From Zygotorulaspora mrakii (taxonomy: Eukaryota; Ascomycota; Saccharomycetes; Saccharomycetales; Saccharomycetaceae): a stretch of 64,000 nucleotides of DNA. A model generated the notes under the pieces. That model saw nothing but the letters and a program-made list of their open reading frames with translations, was not told where the DNA came from and ran no database searches. Shown here piece by piece: positions 47,562 through 57,577 of this stretch. A program made the translations under genes and the position numbers. The stretch spans positions 930,001-994,000 of the forward strand of contig NC_050721.1 in NCBI RefSeq assembly GCF_013402915.1. Direction: 5' to 3'. Every line of letters starts with the position of its first letter. Position 1 is the stretch's first letter.

Positions 47562-50033
47562 CTATATATAATTATTGTTTAATTCTGATATAGATCTGCA
47601 AAGTATATGCCAATCAATATTCCTTGTCCCCCCTTGAAATTCCTGCCATTTCAAAAGCTCATACATAAACATCAGATTTGGTTGAATTATTATATTGAGT
47701 CTTCTCACCCTAACAAACAAATATGCTCGCAGTATGTCACAGTGCAATCTTTCCATACACTCTGCGATACATACCGTCGCTGATCGAGAAACTCCGACCA
47801 TGCAATGTACTAAAACTTTCCCTTTTTTGCTGTACCCTTCATCAATGAAAGCGAGGATCTTTTCCAATTGATGTGTCAGTGTATCTTTCCCATTGTCCCC
47901 CAAATTCATTATTCTCAGAATTTTAAATCCATCTTGTTGAAGAATCTCGATAGAAGAGTCTTTCCTGTCGCTGAAACCGTTTTTTTCTAATGCAGCGGCT
48001 ATCGTAATATTTGTGCTGTTTGTAATAGTATCCACACTTGCTACGGAGAGAGATGACGTTGATAGTACTGTCGTTTTTTCATGGAATCCGTCTGTCCAGG
48101 ATAGCACTTCACCTACTGAAACAATATAATTGATGCCTAATTTTTTCAAAAGAGCTGGTGATTGAGCATGTTCAAGTGAACCCAAATAGAGATGCGATAA
48201 TATTCTCGAAGGTAGGGGTCCTTTCAAATTAGTAAGGTCTGACTCCATCGGAACCTTGTAAAGAAAGACTCTACTGAACATTTCGGCTGTAATGCTCAAA
48301 GGTTCGAATTTTCCGCTCTCATTAAAACTAAAATATTTTGCATTGTCTGGCCTCCTAGGACTGAAATTACGAAACAGCGTTTGTAAATGCCCCAGAACTT
48401 GCAAATCAACATGAAAAAGGAAGAAAGGACGTTCTTTTTTCAAATGCAATTCGATAAGGGCGTCGTCCAACGACAAATCCCTTAAGAATATTGTATAGGC
48501 TACGAGTAGGAAACTTGTCTCGGTATATCCATCTGAGCAGTGAACCAAAGTTCCCAAATTTGTTTTTTTTGATATTTGATATATGACAAAACAAGTGTTC
48601 AAAATAACTTTAATAAACTCAATATTTAGCGAGCCCAGCGTTATTGTACCAGAGCTTGGAAAATCTAGCTCTATTCGTTTATTAGTATTGCATTCCAAAA
48701 GAAATGTCAAAGTCTCCCACAGCTTTTCTAGTGTTGGAGGCACAGAGTTTTCACTGCATCTTAACATTAAAGCCCATCGTTTCGAAGCGTTTGGTATATT
48801 GAAAATCTTTGAATCGACAGTTGCTTCGTCACTCAAATTATACTCCAAGGACGGTATGTCAACAATTGAATTTTTCATTGAATAATAAGTGGAATGGGGT
48901 TGAATGTTATCATTGGACCGAAAGCTATCAGCCAACATTTTATAGATTTGATAATCTGTGGAGTTGCCAAACCACACTGAAGAATCATCAGTAATGCAAG
49001 TTGCGGAGGACATCTTTGAAATTTCGAGTTTTTCTCGATATAACAAATCTCTGTCCCAATTATTGAAAGAGACCACGTCGAACTGTGATACCAGTTGCTG
49101 CCGTGTGGGCTTGGTTAGAGCACTTGTTGGAATTGGAGGTGTCGCTATTAGTTCAATAGGAATTTCCTCTAGTGATGAATAACTTAATATCCTTATATTA
49201 TGCTGAATGTTATCTTCGGAGCCGTAGTTTCTTTGCACAAATTTAAGTGCCAACATTATGAGTGTTGCCAACTGCTGACTGGTATCTTCCGGATTTTTCA
49301 CATCATTATCATCAGTTTTTTCTAATAAACTGTATATTACAATGGTAGATGACATTTCGACCATCTTAGCGGGCTGGATATCGAATCTCCTAAACGCACC
49401 AGGCTGTCGGGAGCTACAAGACATATAATCAGATATTCCGCTGCCCTGCTGAAAACTGTTGCATACCTTCCATTTTTTCCTTGCCCCATACGTCTGTCTT
49501 GCAAAGGCATCAGTTGCGAGAAATGGAAGGATATTGTACTTCAAGCATAACGTGACACAGCCATCTATGTCTTCATCGCTTAGTACCTCAGAAATGCTTG
49601 CAAGCTGCTGGAGTATCAAATTCCTCAAAATCAAAGCAGATTCCTTCTTATCGGGATGGCAGTAGTTCTTATCATTCGTCCATGTCATCATAAATTCATG
49701 AGGATCTAGTGAGCTTTTCAATATTCCTGAGTTCTGAATCCACTTTCGGGACATCGGCTCGGCACGTACTATGCTAATGGCATCCTCGTATTCAGGTGGT
49801 GCAGAGGTTGAATAGCCATGAAGCCAAGGAAACATCTTATCGCAGGGCGGCAGCGATGTAGTCATATGTACTCCAATGCGTTCAGCAACTTCCTGCGCGC
49901 TAATCGTATCAAAATGACACCTTGCAGGCACTTTCTCAGGGCCATGCCTCTTTATCTGGAATTCTGTAGCATTATCATCCTCACCTCGATCTTGTCTCTT
50001 TGATGAACTCTTTCTGCCGGAAGAGAAGGACAT
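47562..50033 (-). CDS. PPS1: Pps1, dual-specificity protein phosphatase
   Basis: An 823-residue protein (S. cerevisiae 807 aa). The C-terminal domain (about 625-823) is a dual-specificity phosphatase with catalytic loop VHCMVGVSRSA and Cys744; PSRILSHLYLGSLEHAQ marks its start. An upstream second phosphatase-like segment carries HCSDGYTETS (about 504-513), which keeps the cysteine but has Glu in place of the arginine, so it should be inactive; I believe the S. cerevisiae protein has a similar segment. Pps1 is linked to DNA synthesis and S phase. The first ATG (50033) is used; a TTG lies two codons upstream. It is divergent from DPB3. Confidence 0.95.
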   Translation of the reverse strand: MSFSSGRKSSSKRQDRGEDDNATEFQIKRHGPEKVPARCHFDTISAQEVAERIGVHMTTSLPPCDKMFPWLHGYSTSAPPEYEDAISIVRAEPMSRKWIQNSGILKSSLDPHEFMMTWTNDKNYCHPDKKESALILRNLILQQLASISEVLSDEDIDGCVTLCLKYNILPFLATDAFARQTYGARKKWKVCNSFQQGSGISDYMSCSSRQPGAFRRFDIQPAKMVEMSSTIVIYSLLEKTDDNDVKNPEDTSQQLATLIMLALKFVQRNYGSEDNIQHNIRILSYSSLEEIPIELIATPPIPTSALTKPTRQQLVSQFDVVSFNNWDRDLLYREKLEISKMSSATCITDDSSVWFGNSTDYQIYKMLADSFRSNDNIQPHSTYYSMKNSIVDIPSLEYNLSDEATVDSKIFNIPNASKRWALMLRCSENSVPPTLEKLWETLTFLLECNTNKRIELDFPSSGTITLGSLNIEFIKVILNTCFVIYQISKKTNLGTLVHCSDGYTETSFLLVAYTIFLRDLSLDDALIELHLKKERPFFLFHVDLQVLGHLQTLFRNFSPRRPDNAKYFSFNESGKFEPLSITAEMFSRVFLYKVPMESDLTNLKGPLPSRILSHLYLGSLEHAQSPALLKKLGINYIVSVGEVLSWTDGFHEKTTVLSTSSLSVASVDTITNSTNITIAAALEKNGFSDRKDSSIEILQQDGFKILRIMNLGDNGKDTLTHQLEKILAFIDEGYSKKGKVLVHCMVGVSRSATVCIAECMERLHCDILRAYLFVRVRRLNIIIQPNLMFMYELLKWQEFQGGTRNIDWHILCRSISELNNNYI

Positions 50034-50507
50034 CCCCAACGAGAACCTCGAAGACCCTTAATATCACGTATCAGAAACAGTTTAAATTTCCAAATACCTG
50101 GATACAGTAGGAAACTGAAATCCCGAAACCTTTTGATTTTCTAATTGATTTACAAACTTTAATTTCTTTATAGTTTGATGGATAAAAATACTGCCCCCAA
50201 TTTTTATCAGAATTGGGCGACGATAAGGATCGTTAACGACCGGACAACCGAAAAGCTTTACTTTCAAAAGGAATACCAGCTCGATATAAAGGATGATCAG
50301 AATAAAATTTCAGAGTTTACTTTATGAATAATATAATTTACGGCAGTATCAGTGCTGCTTTCTTGGTAATTACTCTTACTTTTCGCCTTGACCCAATGGC
50401 TCCAAACCGTGACTTGTATATATACTACACGCGAGATGACTTTTAAAGTTATCTTAAAATTTCATGACAATTCCAAAGCTTGTCAATGTTGATAAGCTAG
50501 CACTGCC
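50034..50507. other. Divergent intergenic region PPS1/DPB3
   Basis: These 474 bp lie between two genes with S-phase roles. An MCB-like core ACGCGA is at 50429-50434 (annotated separately), and a TATATA tract is just before it. Nothing else is recognised. Confidence 0.5.
50429..50434. promoter_or_regulatory. MCB-like core (ACGCGA) upstream of DPB3
   Basis: CACGCGA lies about 75 bp before the DPB3 ATG and directly downstream of a TATATA tract. It holds the ACGCG core of the MCB and also overlaps an SBF-type CRCGAAA-like half. Polymerase-subunit genes are typical MBF targets; the single copy makes this tentative. Confidence 0.4.
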
Positions 50508-51263
50508 ATGGACGTTATGAGCAGTGTCACTGGAGAAAATGAGATTACCGCAGATGCCATGGAGGTGGACGAGGGGACAGTAACGACCGTTGAGCCGCCT
50601 GGTGAGAATGAAGAAGTGGACGGCAGTAGAAAAAACATCGCAGAGCAATTAAGGAAGGTCTCTCCACATTTACCTATCTCCAAATTGAAAAAAATAGCAA
50701 GGAGCGATCCCGAATACATTCTGACCTCCAGCAGTGCGTTTGTGGCGGCAGCTTTCGCAACTGAACTGTTTGTGCAATCAATTACGGAAGAAATGTTGGC
50801 GCTCTCACATTTATCGAGCAAGAACGTCAACGGGAAGAACACAAGGCTCACATACGAAAGTATGTCCGAATGTGTTTCAAGAAAGGAGAACTACCAGTTT
50901 TTAGAAGATGTGATTCCAAAGACCAAGAACCTGAGGAATCTTGTGAAACAGAACAGAGTAAGATACGCAGCCACTGCTGAAGGGCAATCGACTCTGCCGT
51001 TTGGTAACGACAAACCATTTGCTGAGAATGCAGGAGAATCTTTTAATGAAGAGAGAGATCGTGATGATGCTGAAGAAGATGCTGGCGACGAGGACGCGGA
51101 TGGCTCAGACGAATACGACGCTGAGAACGATAGTGAGGAGAAGGAAGATGGAGAAGTGCTAGCACAGTTGAGAGAGATCGAGGAATTAAATAGAGTGCAG
51201 GATATCGACGAGGACCAGGACCAGGGCCAACAGGGCGAAGATCACTCTGATGGTGATAACTAG
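50508..51263 (+). CDS. DPB3: Dpb3-type histone-fold subunit (single ancestor of Dpb3/Dls1)
   Basis: A 251-residue protein (S. cerevisiae Dpb3 is 201 aa). The histone fold spans about residues 48-130: LPISKLKKIARSDPEYILTSSSAFVAAAFATELFVQ, then RLTYESMSECVSRKENYQFLEDVIP. A very acidic Asp/Glu-rich C-terminus (about 180-251) is longer than in Dpb3. Dpb3 pairs with Dpb4 in DNA polymerase epsilon, whereas its paralogue Dls1 pairs with Dpb4 in the ISW2/yCHRAC remodeller. In S. cerevisiae DPB3 is in the chromosome II track and DLS1 in the X track at the matching position; here a single gene occupies that slot, so it probably serves both complexes. Confidence 0.92.
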   Translation: MDVMSSVTGENEITADAMEVDEGTVTTVEPPGENEEVDGSRKNIAEQLRKVSPHLPISKLKKIARSDPEYILTSSSAFVAAAFATELFVQSITEEMLALSHLSSKNVNGKNTRLTYESMSECVSRKENYQFLEDVIPKTKNLRNLVKQNRVRYAATAEGQSTLPFGNDKPFAENAGESFNEERDRDDAEEDAGDEDADGSDEYDAENDSEEKEDGEVLAQLREIEELNRVQDIDEDQDQGQQGEDHSDGDN

Positions 51264-51520
51264 CACATAGTCGAGAAAAGACGATTTTCTAGCAGTCTTT
51301 CTGCATTTATATAGTTTTATAAGGTAGCTCAACGACGCTATTCCCTTGGAGAGCTTTAAGTTGATTCATTCAGCTTGATCTTAGTCCTGAGGAATCTTAC
51401 TAATGAAGTCGATCGTAAAGCTTGAGCTTAAAATAAAATTATAAGAAGCAATAAAAACGGGATAAAAAGGTGAAACACTTCACATCTCAAAACTTTACTA
51501 AGAGAGTAAATAGCTGTAAA

Positions 51521-52489
51521 ATGGGAATATTCAGTGGTGACGACGACACAAGGGTTCAAAATATCAACAACAAGATTCTGGAAGAAGAAACGGAGGGCTT
51601 GCTTCCCGACAAGCTCTCTGACATAAAGGACTCCATGTCGTCTATTTGGAAAAACTCGTCATCAATATGGTCTCAGGCGTTGGAGGATCCTGACAGTTTT
51701 GTTCGTCAACTATCAGACTCAGATAAGGACAAGAGCAAAGATGTTTGGGAAAGCCTTGTGGTTAACGCTTCAGACGCAGTGGGTTCACTGTTTGATGTCA
51801 TAGGTTTACCAGGCGGATATGGGAACCCTAAGAGAATCCGTCATCTGATGGATGATCCTTTCACCGCTGAAGAAGTAGTGAAGCAAGGTATTACAGGTCT
51901 GTACAACTACAGGACTCCGACAGAAGCACAGTTTTCGGAGTGCCAGAAGGTTGGTGGCTTGTCGGCTTGGAATACAAAGGGATGGTGGCGATGCTTATTC
52001 CCTGAGGCTGTTGTTACTGAGAACTTGAAGAATAGGAAGGACGAGCTGAAGTATATCTTAACGAAGGAGAAGGTGGAAAACGATAGAGACCATTCCCTGG
52101 GACTCTTTTTTCCAGATTACACCGGATACATGAATTGGAGACTGCATATGAATCAACTAGTATCCCAAAAAAAAATAGAGGAAGAGAAGGCTCAAGCAAA
52201 ATCTGATAAAGAGGAATCAGAAGCGGTGATCTTGACTCCCGAAGATCTAATGTACGAGTCATCTTTGTCGAAGGATACTCAAAAAGACAAAAATGTCTTG
52301 GGCACATCTCAATTCGTAACTTTCAACTATACCCCAGAAGGTCAGGAGGAAACCAAAAAAATAAAAACTTACTATGACAATGGCACTGTCTTAGTCAAAT
52401 CAGAAAAGAAGATTACTCCCAAGGATGGCACAGCACCAAAGATTGAAGCTACTGAGAGACTCATCGACGCAAAGATCGATCGCGATTGA
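51521..52489 (+). CDS. MPM1: Mpm1-like mitochondrial membrane protein
   Basis: A 322-residue protein recognised as Mpm1 ('mitochondrial peculiar membrane protein', 252 aa in S. cerevisiae), an abundant mitochondrial membrane-associated protein of unclear role. Conserved segments include the N-terminal GIFSGDDDTRVQNINNKIL, DPSKRIRHLM-like NPKRIRHLMDDPFTAEEVVKQG, and ECQKVGGLSAWNTKGWWRCLFPEAVV in the middle. The C-terminal region after about residue 215 is charged and accounts for the extra length. There is no clear presequence or strong membrane span. The ATG at 51521 is chosen because the conserved N-terminus starts there; a GTG lies 17 codons upstream. Confidence 0.9.
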   Translation: MGIFSGDDDTRVQNINNKILEEETEGLLPDKLSDIKDSMSSIWKNSSSIWSQALEDPDSFVRQLSDSDKDKSKDVWESLVVNASDAVGSLFDVIGLPGGYGNPKRIRHLMDDPFTAEEVVKQGITGLYNYRTPTEAQFSECQKVGGLSAWNTKGWWRCLFPEAVVTENLKNRKDELKYILTKEKVENDRDHSLGLFFPDYTGYMNWRLHMNQLVSQKKIEEEKAQAKSDKEESEAVILTPEDLMYESSLSKDTQKDKNVLGTSQFVTFNYTPEGQEETKKIKTYYDNGTVLVKSEKKITPKDGTAPKIEATERLIDAKIDRD

Positions 52490-52606
52490 CCTAGAACTCC
52501 GGAAGGCAGGGAGACATGGAGATAACGGATAGCGGTAAATACTATGAAGGTAGGCAAATTTGTAGATAGCCGATTACTTGAATCAGTAGACATTATGATT
52601 ATGAAT

Positions 52607-52629
52607 TGTATGTATGTATGTATGTATGT
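52607..52629. repeat. Tetranucleotide microsatellite (TGTA)n
   Basis: Five full TGTA units and a partial sixth, directly after the MPM1 gene. On the sense strand TGTA repeats resemble Puf-protein sites, and repeats of TATG/TGTA often occur in yeast 3' flanks, but it may be a neutral microsatellite. Confidence 0.8.
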
Positions 52630-52775
52630 TAAAAAATGTTGCAAAGTTACCCGCTCGGATTGAAATTTCAATACCAATTTGAAGTGTTAAAAGAGTAATA
52701 AACCATACTTGAAACACTGGCAGTGGAACTGTTTGGAGTGAGTCTGGACTTTAGACAACTTTCTTATACCACGCT

Positions 52776-54104
52776 ATGTCGAGAAAGCAGGATTATATTG
52801 CCAAAGTGGAATATGAAAATAATCTTCCGGCTCCATTATTACCACCGAAGTTATTGAAGTACAGAGTGAATCCCGAAGAACATGCAGATTCTGCTGAGCT
52901 TATTACATCGTTGTACAGCAAAACATCCGTGACTCCTCTGATCAGATTGAATGATGATCTGGGAATGCCTTTAGATCTGATGAAGTTCCCGGGTCTACTA
53001 AATAACATGGACACAAAATATCTTTACGAATTGGAAGGAGTAAAACTGGCACCAGAAGATCGTGTCTTGCTCAGGGCACCCGGAGTTGATAAAGTACCAA
53101 AGGCAGACATGTCTAAAGTGACGTTCCTCAGAAGAACCGAGTACGTTTCCACATCAATTTCCTCGCATGCGCACGGTCTCACTGAGGATAGCAAGAAGAG
53201 AACAGTTTCGAATTTAGAAGATAAAGAGGAACCTCTGGTTCCAAAGAAAATACTTGAAAAAGTCGAAAATACTTTCGAGGCAATGACAAAGGACCTATCA
53301 AAGATACAGCATCCGATAAAGAAAAAAGTTCGTGCAGTAAGAGCCTGGAATCTACTTCCCGACACCGCTTCGATGGATCAAAATTATTTCTCGTTGAGAT
53401 TGGTCGGGAGTGCTACTTTGGATAAAGGCGAAAAGGAAAAGTTGGCCTTGGCTACATCTATTTTCAGGCCTGTTGAATTGGAGGAAGATGAATGGATTTC
53501 AATGTACACAACAGACAACAAAGATTCAGACATACTGTCGAAGGATGTAGAAAAAAAAATTGAAGAAAACCTTGCAAAGGATGAAAATGAGGGCAAAACC
53601 TATAAATTTCAAAGAGTTAGAGATTTTGACATGAAACAAGTACAAACACAAGGCGGCCCCAACCCCTTTGATGAACTTGCGATTGTATTAAATAATGAGA
53701 AGGGGGTTGCATATTTCAAGCCTCTGCGCTCACGTATCGAGCTCAGACGTAGGCGTGTCAATGACGTTATAAAGCCCCTAGTAAGAGAGCATAACGTCGA
53801 TCAAATTAATATTTCTTTTAGAAATCCAACCCCAGAGGAAGCTAACATGAGAGACCGTCTTAGAATGAAATTTGATCCAATCGATTTTGCTGTAGTGGAT
53901 GAGGAAGAAAGAAGAGAGTCGGATAACGAAAATCCAGCGGAGGACAACGTTAAAGGAGAGGATGAGAGCCAGTCGAGAGAGGGTGAGACTGTGCAGACTG
54001 CAACGGATGAGCCAAAAGTCGAGGAGGGTACGCCAGACGTAAAAGCATCTCTGAACGAGAATTCTACCGAGAAATCTACCGAGAAATCTACTGAAACGGC
54101 CTAA
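52776..54104 (+). CDS. PAF1: Paf1, subunit of the RNA polymerase II Paf1 complex
   Basis: A 442-residue protein (S. cerevisiae 445 aa), the scaffold of Paf1C with Ctr9, Cdc73, Rtf1 and Leo1, needed for co-transcriptional histone modification. It starts MSRKQDYIAKVEYENNLPAPLLPPKLL, the strongly conserved N-terminus, with PGLLNNMDTKYLYEL near residues 70-85. LRRTEYVS (about 117) and the FDPIDF block near residue 368 are further landmarks. The C-terminus is acidic and ends in a small in-frame repeat of STEK units (encoded at about 54063-54098). Confidence 0.97.
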   Translation: MSRKQDYIAKVEYENNLPAPLLPPKLLKYRVNPEEHADSAELITSLYSKTSVTPLIRLNDDLGMPLDLMKFPGLLNNMDTKYLYELEGVKLAPEDRVLLRAPGVDKVPKADMSKVTFLRRTEYVSTSISSHAHGLTEDSKKRTVSNLEDKEEPLVPKKILEKVENTFEAMTKDLSKIQHPIKKKVRAVRAWNLLPDTASMDQNYFSLRLVGSATLDKGEKEKLALATSIFRPVELEEDEWISMYTTDNKDSDILSKDVEKKIEENLAKDENEGKTYKFQRVRDFDMKQVQTQGGPNPFDELAIVLNNEKGVAYFKPLRSRIELRRRRVNDVIKPLVREHNVDQINISFRNPTPEEANMRDRLRMKFDPIDFAVVDEEERRESDNENPAEDNVKGEDESQSREGETVQTATDEPKVEEGTPDVKASLNENSTEKSTEKSTETA

Positions 54105-54376
54105 TACATCTCAAATCAAATCTTTACTTTCCATAGTTGTAATACAAGTTGTAATACGAAGACTTTTTATTACATAGTTGATAGTTACCCGAACACGAAT
54201 CAGTTTGCAGGGGTGCATTGTTCTCTGCAATAAAGATATAAAACGTAATAAGACGCCGAAATGAAGATAGTTTCCCTACCGGGGTAGCGTGACACATAGG
54301 CTACATACAGCTTATCCAACTGTTAGTGTATTTCTTTTATTTTAAAGGTCTGGATTCAAAAACGTTATATCTAACC

Positions 54377-55276
54377 ATGTCGTTTAAGGTAAGGCAAGAG
54401 ATAGCCACTTGTGGTGGGAAATTGTTGAAGCTATCTCATTTCTCTGAGTTAATTGGACTTAGTATGGATGTAAACGTTTATTTACCGAAACAGTACTATT
54501 CTAAAGACTACGAGAAGGTCATTCCTACAGTTTATTATCTATCAGGCTTGACTTGCAGCCCCGATAACGCTTCTGAAAAGGCATTCTGGCAATTTCAAGC
54601 AGATAAATACGGATTCGGAATGGTGTTTCCAGATACTTCACCACGCGGTGATTCTGTACCAGATGATCCAGAGAAATCATGGGATTTCGGTATAGCAGCA
54701 AGCTTCTATGTCAACGCCACAAAAAAACCATATGATAAGCATTACATGATGTACGATTATATCCACAAGGAGTTACCGGTTCTACTTGATGAACACTTCT
54801 CTGAGTCATCCACAAAAAAGTTAGATTTTCTAGATAATGTTGGTATTACTGGACACTCCATGGGTGGGTACGGTGCGTTGACTGGATTTTTGAAAAATTA
54901 CGATGCCAATAGATATAAATCATGCTCTGCATTTGCACCAATCGTCAATCCTAGTAGTGTTCCGTGGGGACAAAAGGCTTTTAAAGGATACCTGAGTGAT
55001 GACGAAAACGACTGGGACAAATATGATCCCTGTAAACTGATTAAAAGGATTACAAATACAAGAAATGATATGATTTTAATTCACCAAGGCACGAAAGATC
55101 CATTTTTAAAAGACAATTTGAAAACTGACTTACTAACAGAAGCCAGTAAAAATACTAGTTGGGAGGGCAAAATTGACATCAGGTACGCTGACGGCTATGA
55201 TCACTCGTATTTTTTTGTCAGTACTTTTGTGCCGGACCATGCACGTTTTCATGCCAAAAACTTGGGTTTGATTTAA
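54377..55276 (+). CDS. S-formylglutathione hydrolase (esterase D type)
   Basis: A 299-residue alpha/beta hydrolase, identical in length to S. cerevisiae YJL068C, which hydrolyses S-formylglutathione to formate and glutathione in formaldehyde detoxification. The nucleophile is Ser161 in GHSMGGYGAL. The N-terminal oxyanion region YYLSGLTCSPDNASEK and the catalytic histidine in DGYDHSYFF near residue 277 are intact, and the acid is expected in QGTKDPFL (Asp near 241). The frame continues 17 codons upstream to a GTG; the ATG at 54377 (MSFKVRQEIATCGG) is used. It converges on SAF1 across 54 bp. Confidence 0.97.
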   Translation: MSFKVRQEIATCGGKLLKLSHFSELIGLSMDVNVYLPKQYYSKDYEKVIPTVYYLSGLTCSPDNASEKAFWQFQADKYGFGMVFPDTSPRGDSVPDDPEKSWDFGIAASFYVNATKKPYDKHYMMYDYIHKELPVLLDEHFSESSTKKLDFLDNVGITGHSMGGYGALTGFLKNYDANRYKSCSAFAPIVNPSSVPWGQKAFKGYLSDDENDWDKYDPCKLIKRITNTRNDMILIHQGTKDPFLKDNLKTDLLTEASKNTSWEGKIDIRYADGYDHSYFFVSTFVPDHARFHAKNLGLI

Positions 55277-55330
55277 TTTGTTTTTCCTTTTTAGTTTACG
55301 TATAGCCAAAAGCTATAAAGATATCGATGC

Positions 55331-57088
55331 CTATTTTTTAATTACCAATGCACCAGATTGCCAACCTCCGGCACAAACCCCGACGCACACATATCCCTCA
55401 TCTATTTTGACCTTGGTCGGTTGTGTGACCCTCACATTTCTGATTCCATCCCATCTCCCTACTCTGTCACGTTCAATCAGATCATCTGTTGAACCCAGAC
55501 CTAAGCATCCACATAACTGGCTCTCGAGTCCCCATGAATAGATTTGGCCTTTTTTAGTCAAGGCGATAGTATGATAATCGCCGCATGCTAGAGAGATGAT
55601 ACAATCTTCTTTATCCGGTAAATCTAGTCTTTTCAGTGAACCTACGTCAAGCTTATCATCTTTAATGTTCACTGTGTAACAGTGTTGGTCGGTAAAGATG
55701 ACTAATGACGTGAAGCAGACACTTACCTTCACTATTTTACCCTCCAGTTGAATATTCTGGGGTACGGATAATTTATTCGAGTATTTCCATAGTCTGTTAC
55801 TCTCGTTTGTCACATAAAACACACAGTCACCTTGAAAACAAGCGAAATCCACGATTTTCTTTGGTCCTGTCAATTCATCAGTACCAGGTATAACTTCATA
55901 AATGGCATCAGACCAACTTTCCCCCTTCTTGCAAGGTGTCCGTTTATTCCATATCACTAACCCGACCTTGTATATGTAGACGCAATTCAAATCCCAACCA
56001 CATCCAATTTTCAAAATTGGATTCGCTGATCGAGAAGGAAACTCGCGAAAGAGAATTCTTATACCATAATCAGATTCAGGGGAGTCCCAGGAGTATATCT
56101 CATTATTCTCATCCAAAGCAAGAAAGTGGCTTCGTCCAGATGATACACTAATGTATTTGATACAGTCTAGTTTTTCCTCATCAACCGCCAGAGACCCACT
56201 GTCAGAGGTAAATATTTCGAAGCAATCTCGTGTGAGCATCCTTCTGATGTGATCATTTTTAGGAACAGTTTGTGTAGATTTCCTTTCCATTTCTTCCAGG
56301 TCTTCATATATATTGTGATGAGGCCCTAGAGTTGGCACTGTACCGAGATGTGAAGGGAAGGTTCCTGTCATTGTGGCTGTCCTGTTGGGTATCCTGTATC
56401 TTGAAAAAGAGCTTTCTAGTGCGTGAACCGCCTCTCTAAATGGATTATAGTCATGTTCTCCCTCTACAACACCCGGACCTTTGTGGCCTCCAGTAAAAGT
56501 TGACCCCGTGGAGAAGAGCTTTCCAGATTGTGTAAGTATTTGAAATGAAAACCCCCCGCTAGATATTTGAACTACGCAAGCATCTTTTGAGCCTCTGCCT
56601 TCTTCATCTGGGTACCATGGCACCATTGTTGGGCGGTTAACTCCGAATCTCAGCTGCCTCAATCCAGCATTGTTCAGATCCGATTCTCTGATATTTCCAT
56701 GAGATGCAGCTGTATAGCCCAATCTTGCGTGCTTCAGACAACCCCAAGTGTAAATTTGAGCTTGATCTGTACGAACTTTGAATCTTTCCTGCCATGACAG
56801 ACCAGGGAAGTTTTCAGTCATTATCGCCTCGCAGCATGTTCTAGTATCCTCGACCTCTTTCGTTAAAAACGGTTCATCGTTCGTATGAGGAGTTCCAAAA
56901 GCTTTGTGAAAGAGCTCATGCCATAAAGTTTCCGACGAGCCATAATTAAGCAGTTTATGAAAGTACCTGTTTGTGCTAGATAAATTTCTGATATCACTTG
57001 GTGATAAGAATGGAAGCGTTTCTTGGACGATATCTGGAGGCAAAGCACTGTAAGCATTTTTTTCTTGCGAGAATGCCGAGCTTGACAT
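55331..57088 (-). CDS. SAF1: Saf1, F-box protein with RCC1-type propeller
   Basis: A 585-residue protein (S. cerevisiae 637 aa). Residues about 14-60 form an F-box (ALPPDIVQETLPFLSPSDIRNLSSTNRYF) that binds Skp1 in SCF; the rest is an RCC1-like propeller seen as repeated YTWG, YSWDSP, YSWGLE blades. Saf1 targets adenine deaminase Aah1 and some vacuolar proteins for degradation on entry to quiescence. The ATG at 57088 (MSSSAFSQEKN) is used; a GTG lies two codons upstream. It lies head-to-tail with DUG2, as its S. cerevisiae homologue does. Confidence 0.94.
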   Translation of the reverse strand: MSSSAFSQEKNAYSALPPDIVQETLPFLSPSDIRNLSSTNRYFHKLLNYGSSETLWHELFHKAFGTPHTNDEPFLTKEVEDTRTCCEAIMTENFPGLSWQERFKVRTDQAQIYTWGCLKHARLGYTAASHGNIRESDLNNAGLRQLRFGVNRPTMVPWYPDEEGRGSKDACVVQISSGGFSFQILTQSGKLFSTGSTFTGGHKGPGVVEGEHDYNPFREAVHALESSFSRYRIPNRTATMTGTFPSHLGTVPTLGPHHNIYEDLEEMERKSTQTVPKNDHIRRMLTRDCFEIFTSDSGSLAVDEEKLDCIKYISVSSGRSHFLALDENNEIYSWDSPESDYGIRILFREFPSRSANPILKIGCGWDLNCVYIYKVGLVIWNKRTPCKKGESWSDAIYEVIPGTDELTGPKKIVDFACFQGDCVFYVTNESNRLWKYSNKLSVPQNIQLEGKIVKVSVCFTSLVIFTDQHCYTVNIKDDKLDVGSLKRLDLPDKEDCIISLACGDYHTIALTKKGQIYSWGLESQLCGCLGLGSTDDLIERDRVGRWDGIRNVRVTQPTKVKIDEGYVCVGVCAGGWQSGALVIKK

Positions 57089-57577
57089 AATCACTCTAAG
57101 TTAGCAACTAAATTTAAGATGTCAACTGATGAGGGCTTTCTCACGCACAATTAAATACGTTTGTTGGTGTCAACAATGACTACTTTTCTATTTCATCTTT
57201 CCTCCTTCCTCGAACTGAGAAAAGATCCCCTTATTTTTGAAAGAGTCTTGAATCACACACAGCTCACATGAAAAATATAATATAATGCCAGGCCCTCTGC
57301 AAGTGCAATCGGTATAAGGAAATTCGAAATAGTTGTTTTGCAACATGCATTTCTCTTGTTTATATGTAATTGAAAAATGAGAGTAGCAAAATAACACCTC
57401 TTACCGTTGAAGTTCATCAGAGTATCATAGCGGGATGTTTTCTGCTTCATTTGAGTTGCAGTTGCAAGCTGATCAGCATTTTGAACAACTATTTGTGCTC
57501 GTAGAGAGAATATATATATCGATATTATGATATATAAGACTTGAATGTGGTTAATTGACTAAAACCATTATAGACTA
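57089..57577. other. Intergenic region SAF1 promoter / DUG2 3' end
   Basis: AT-rich, 489 bp, with an alternating TATATATCGATATTATGATA-type tract near 57511-57540. No named regulatory site, tRNA or repeat is evident. Confidence 0.5.

Noticed and set aside
55278..55541. An 87-codon + strand frame after the S-formylglutathione hydrolase stop.
   Set aside because: It overlaps the conserved C-terminal end of SAF1 in antisense and has no ATG-initiated homologue that I know.
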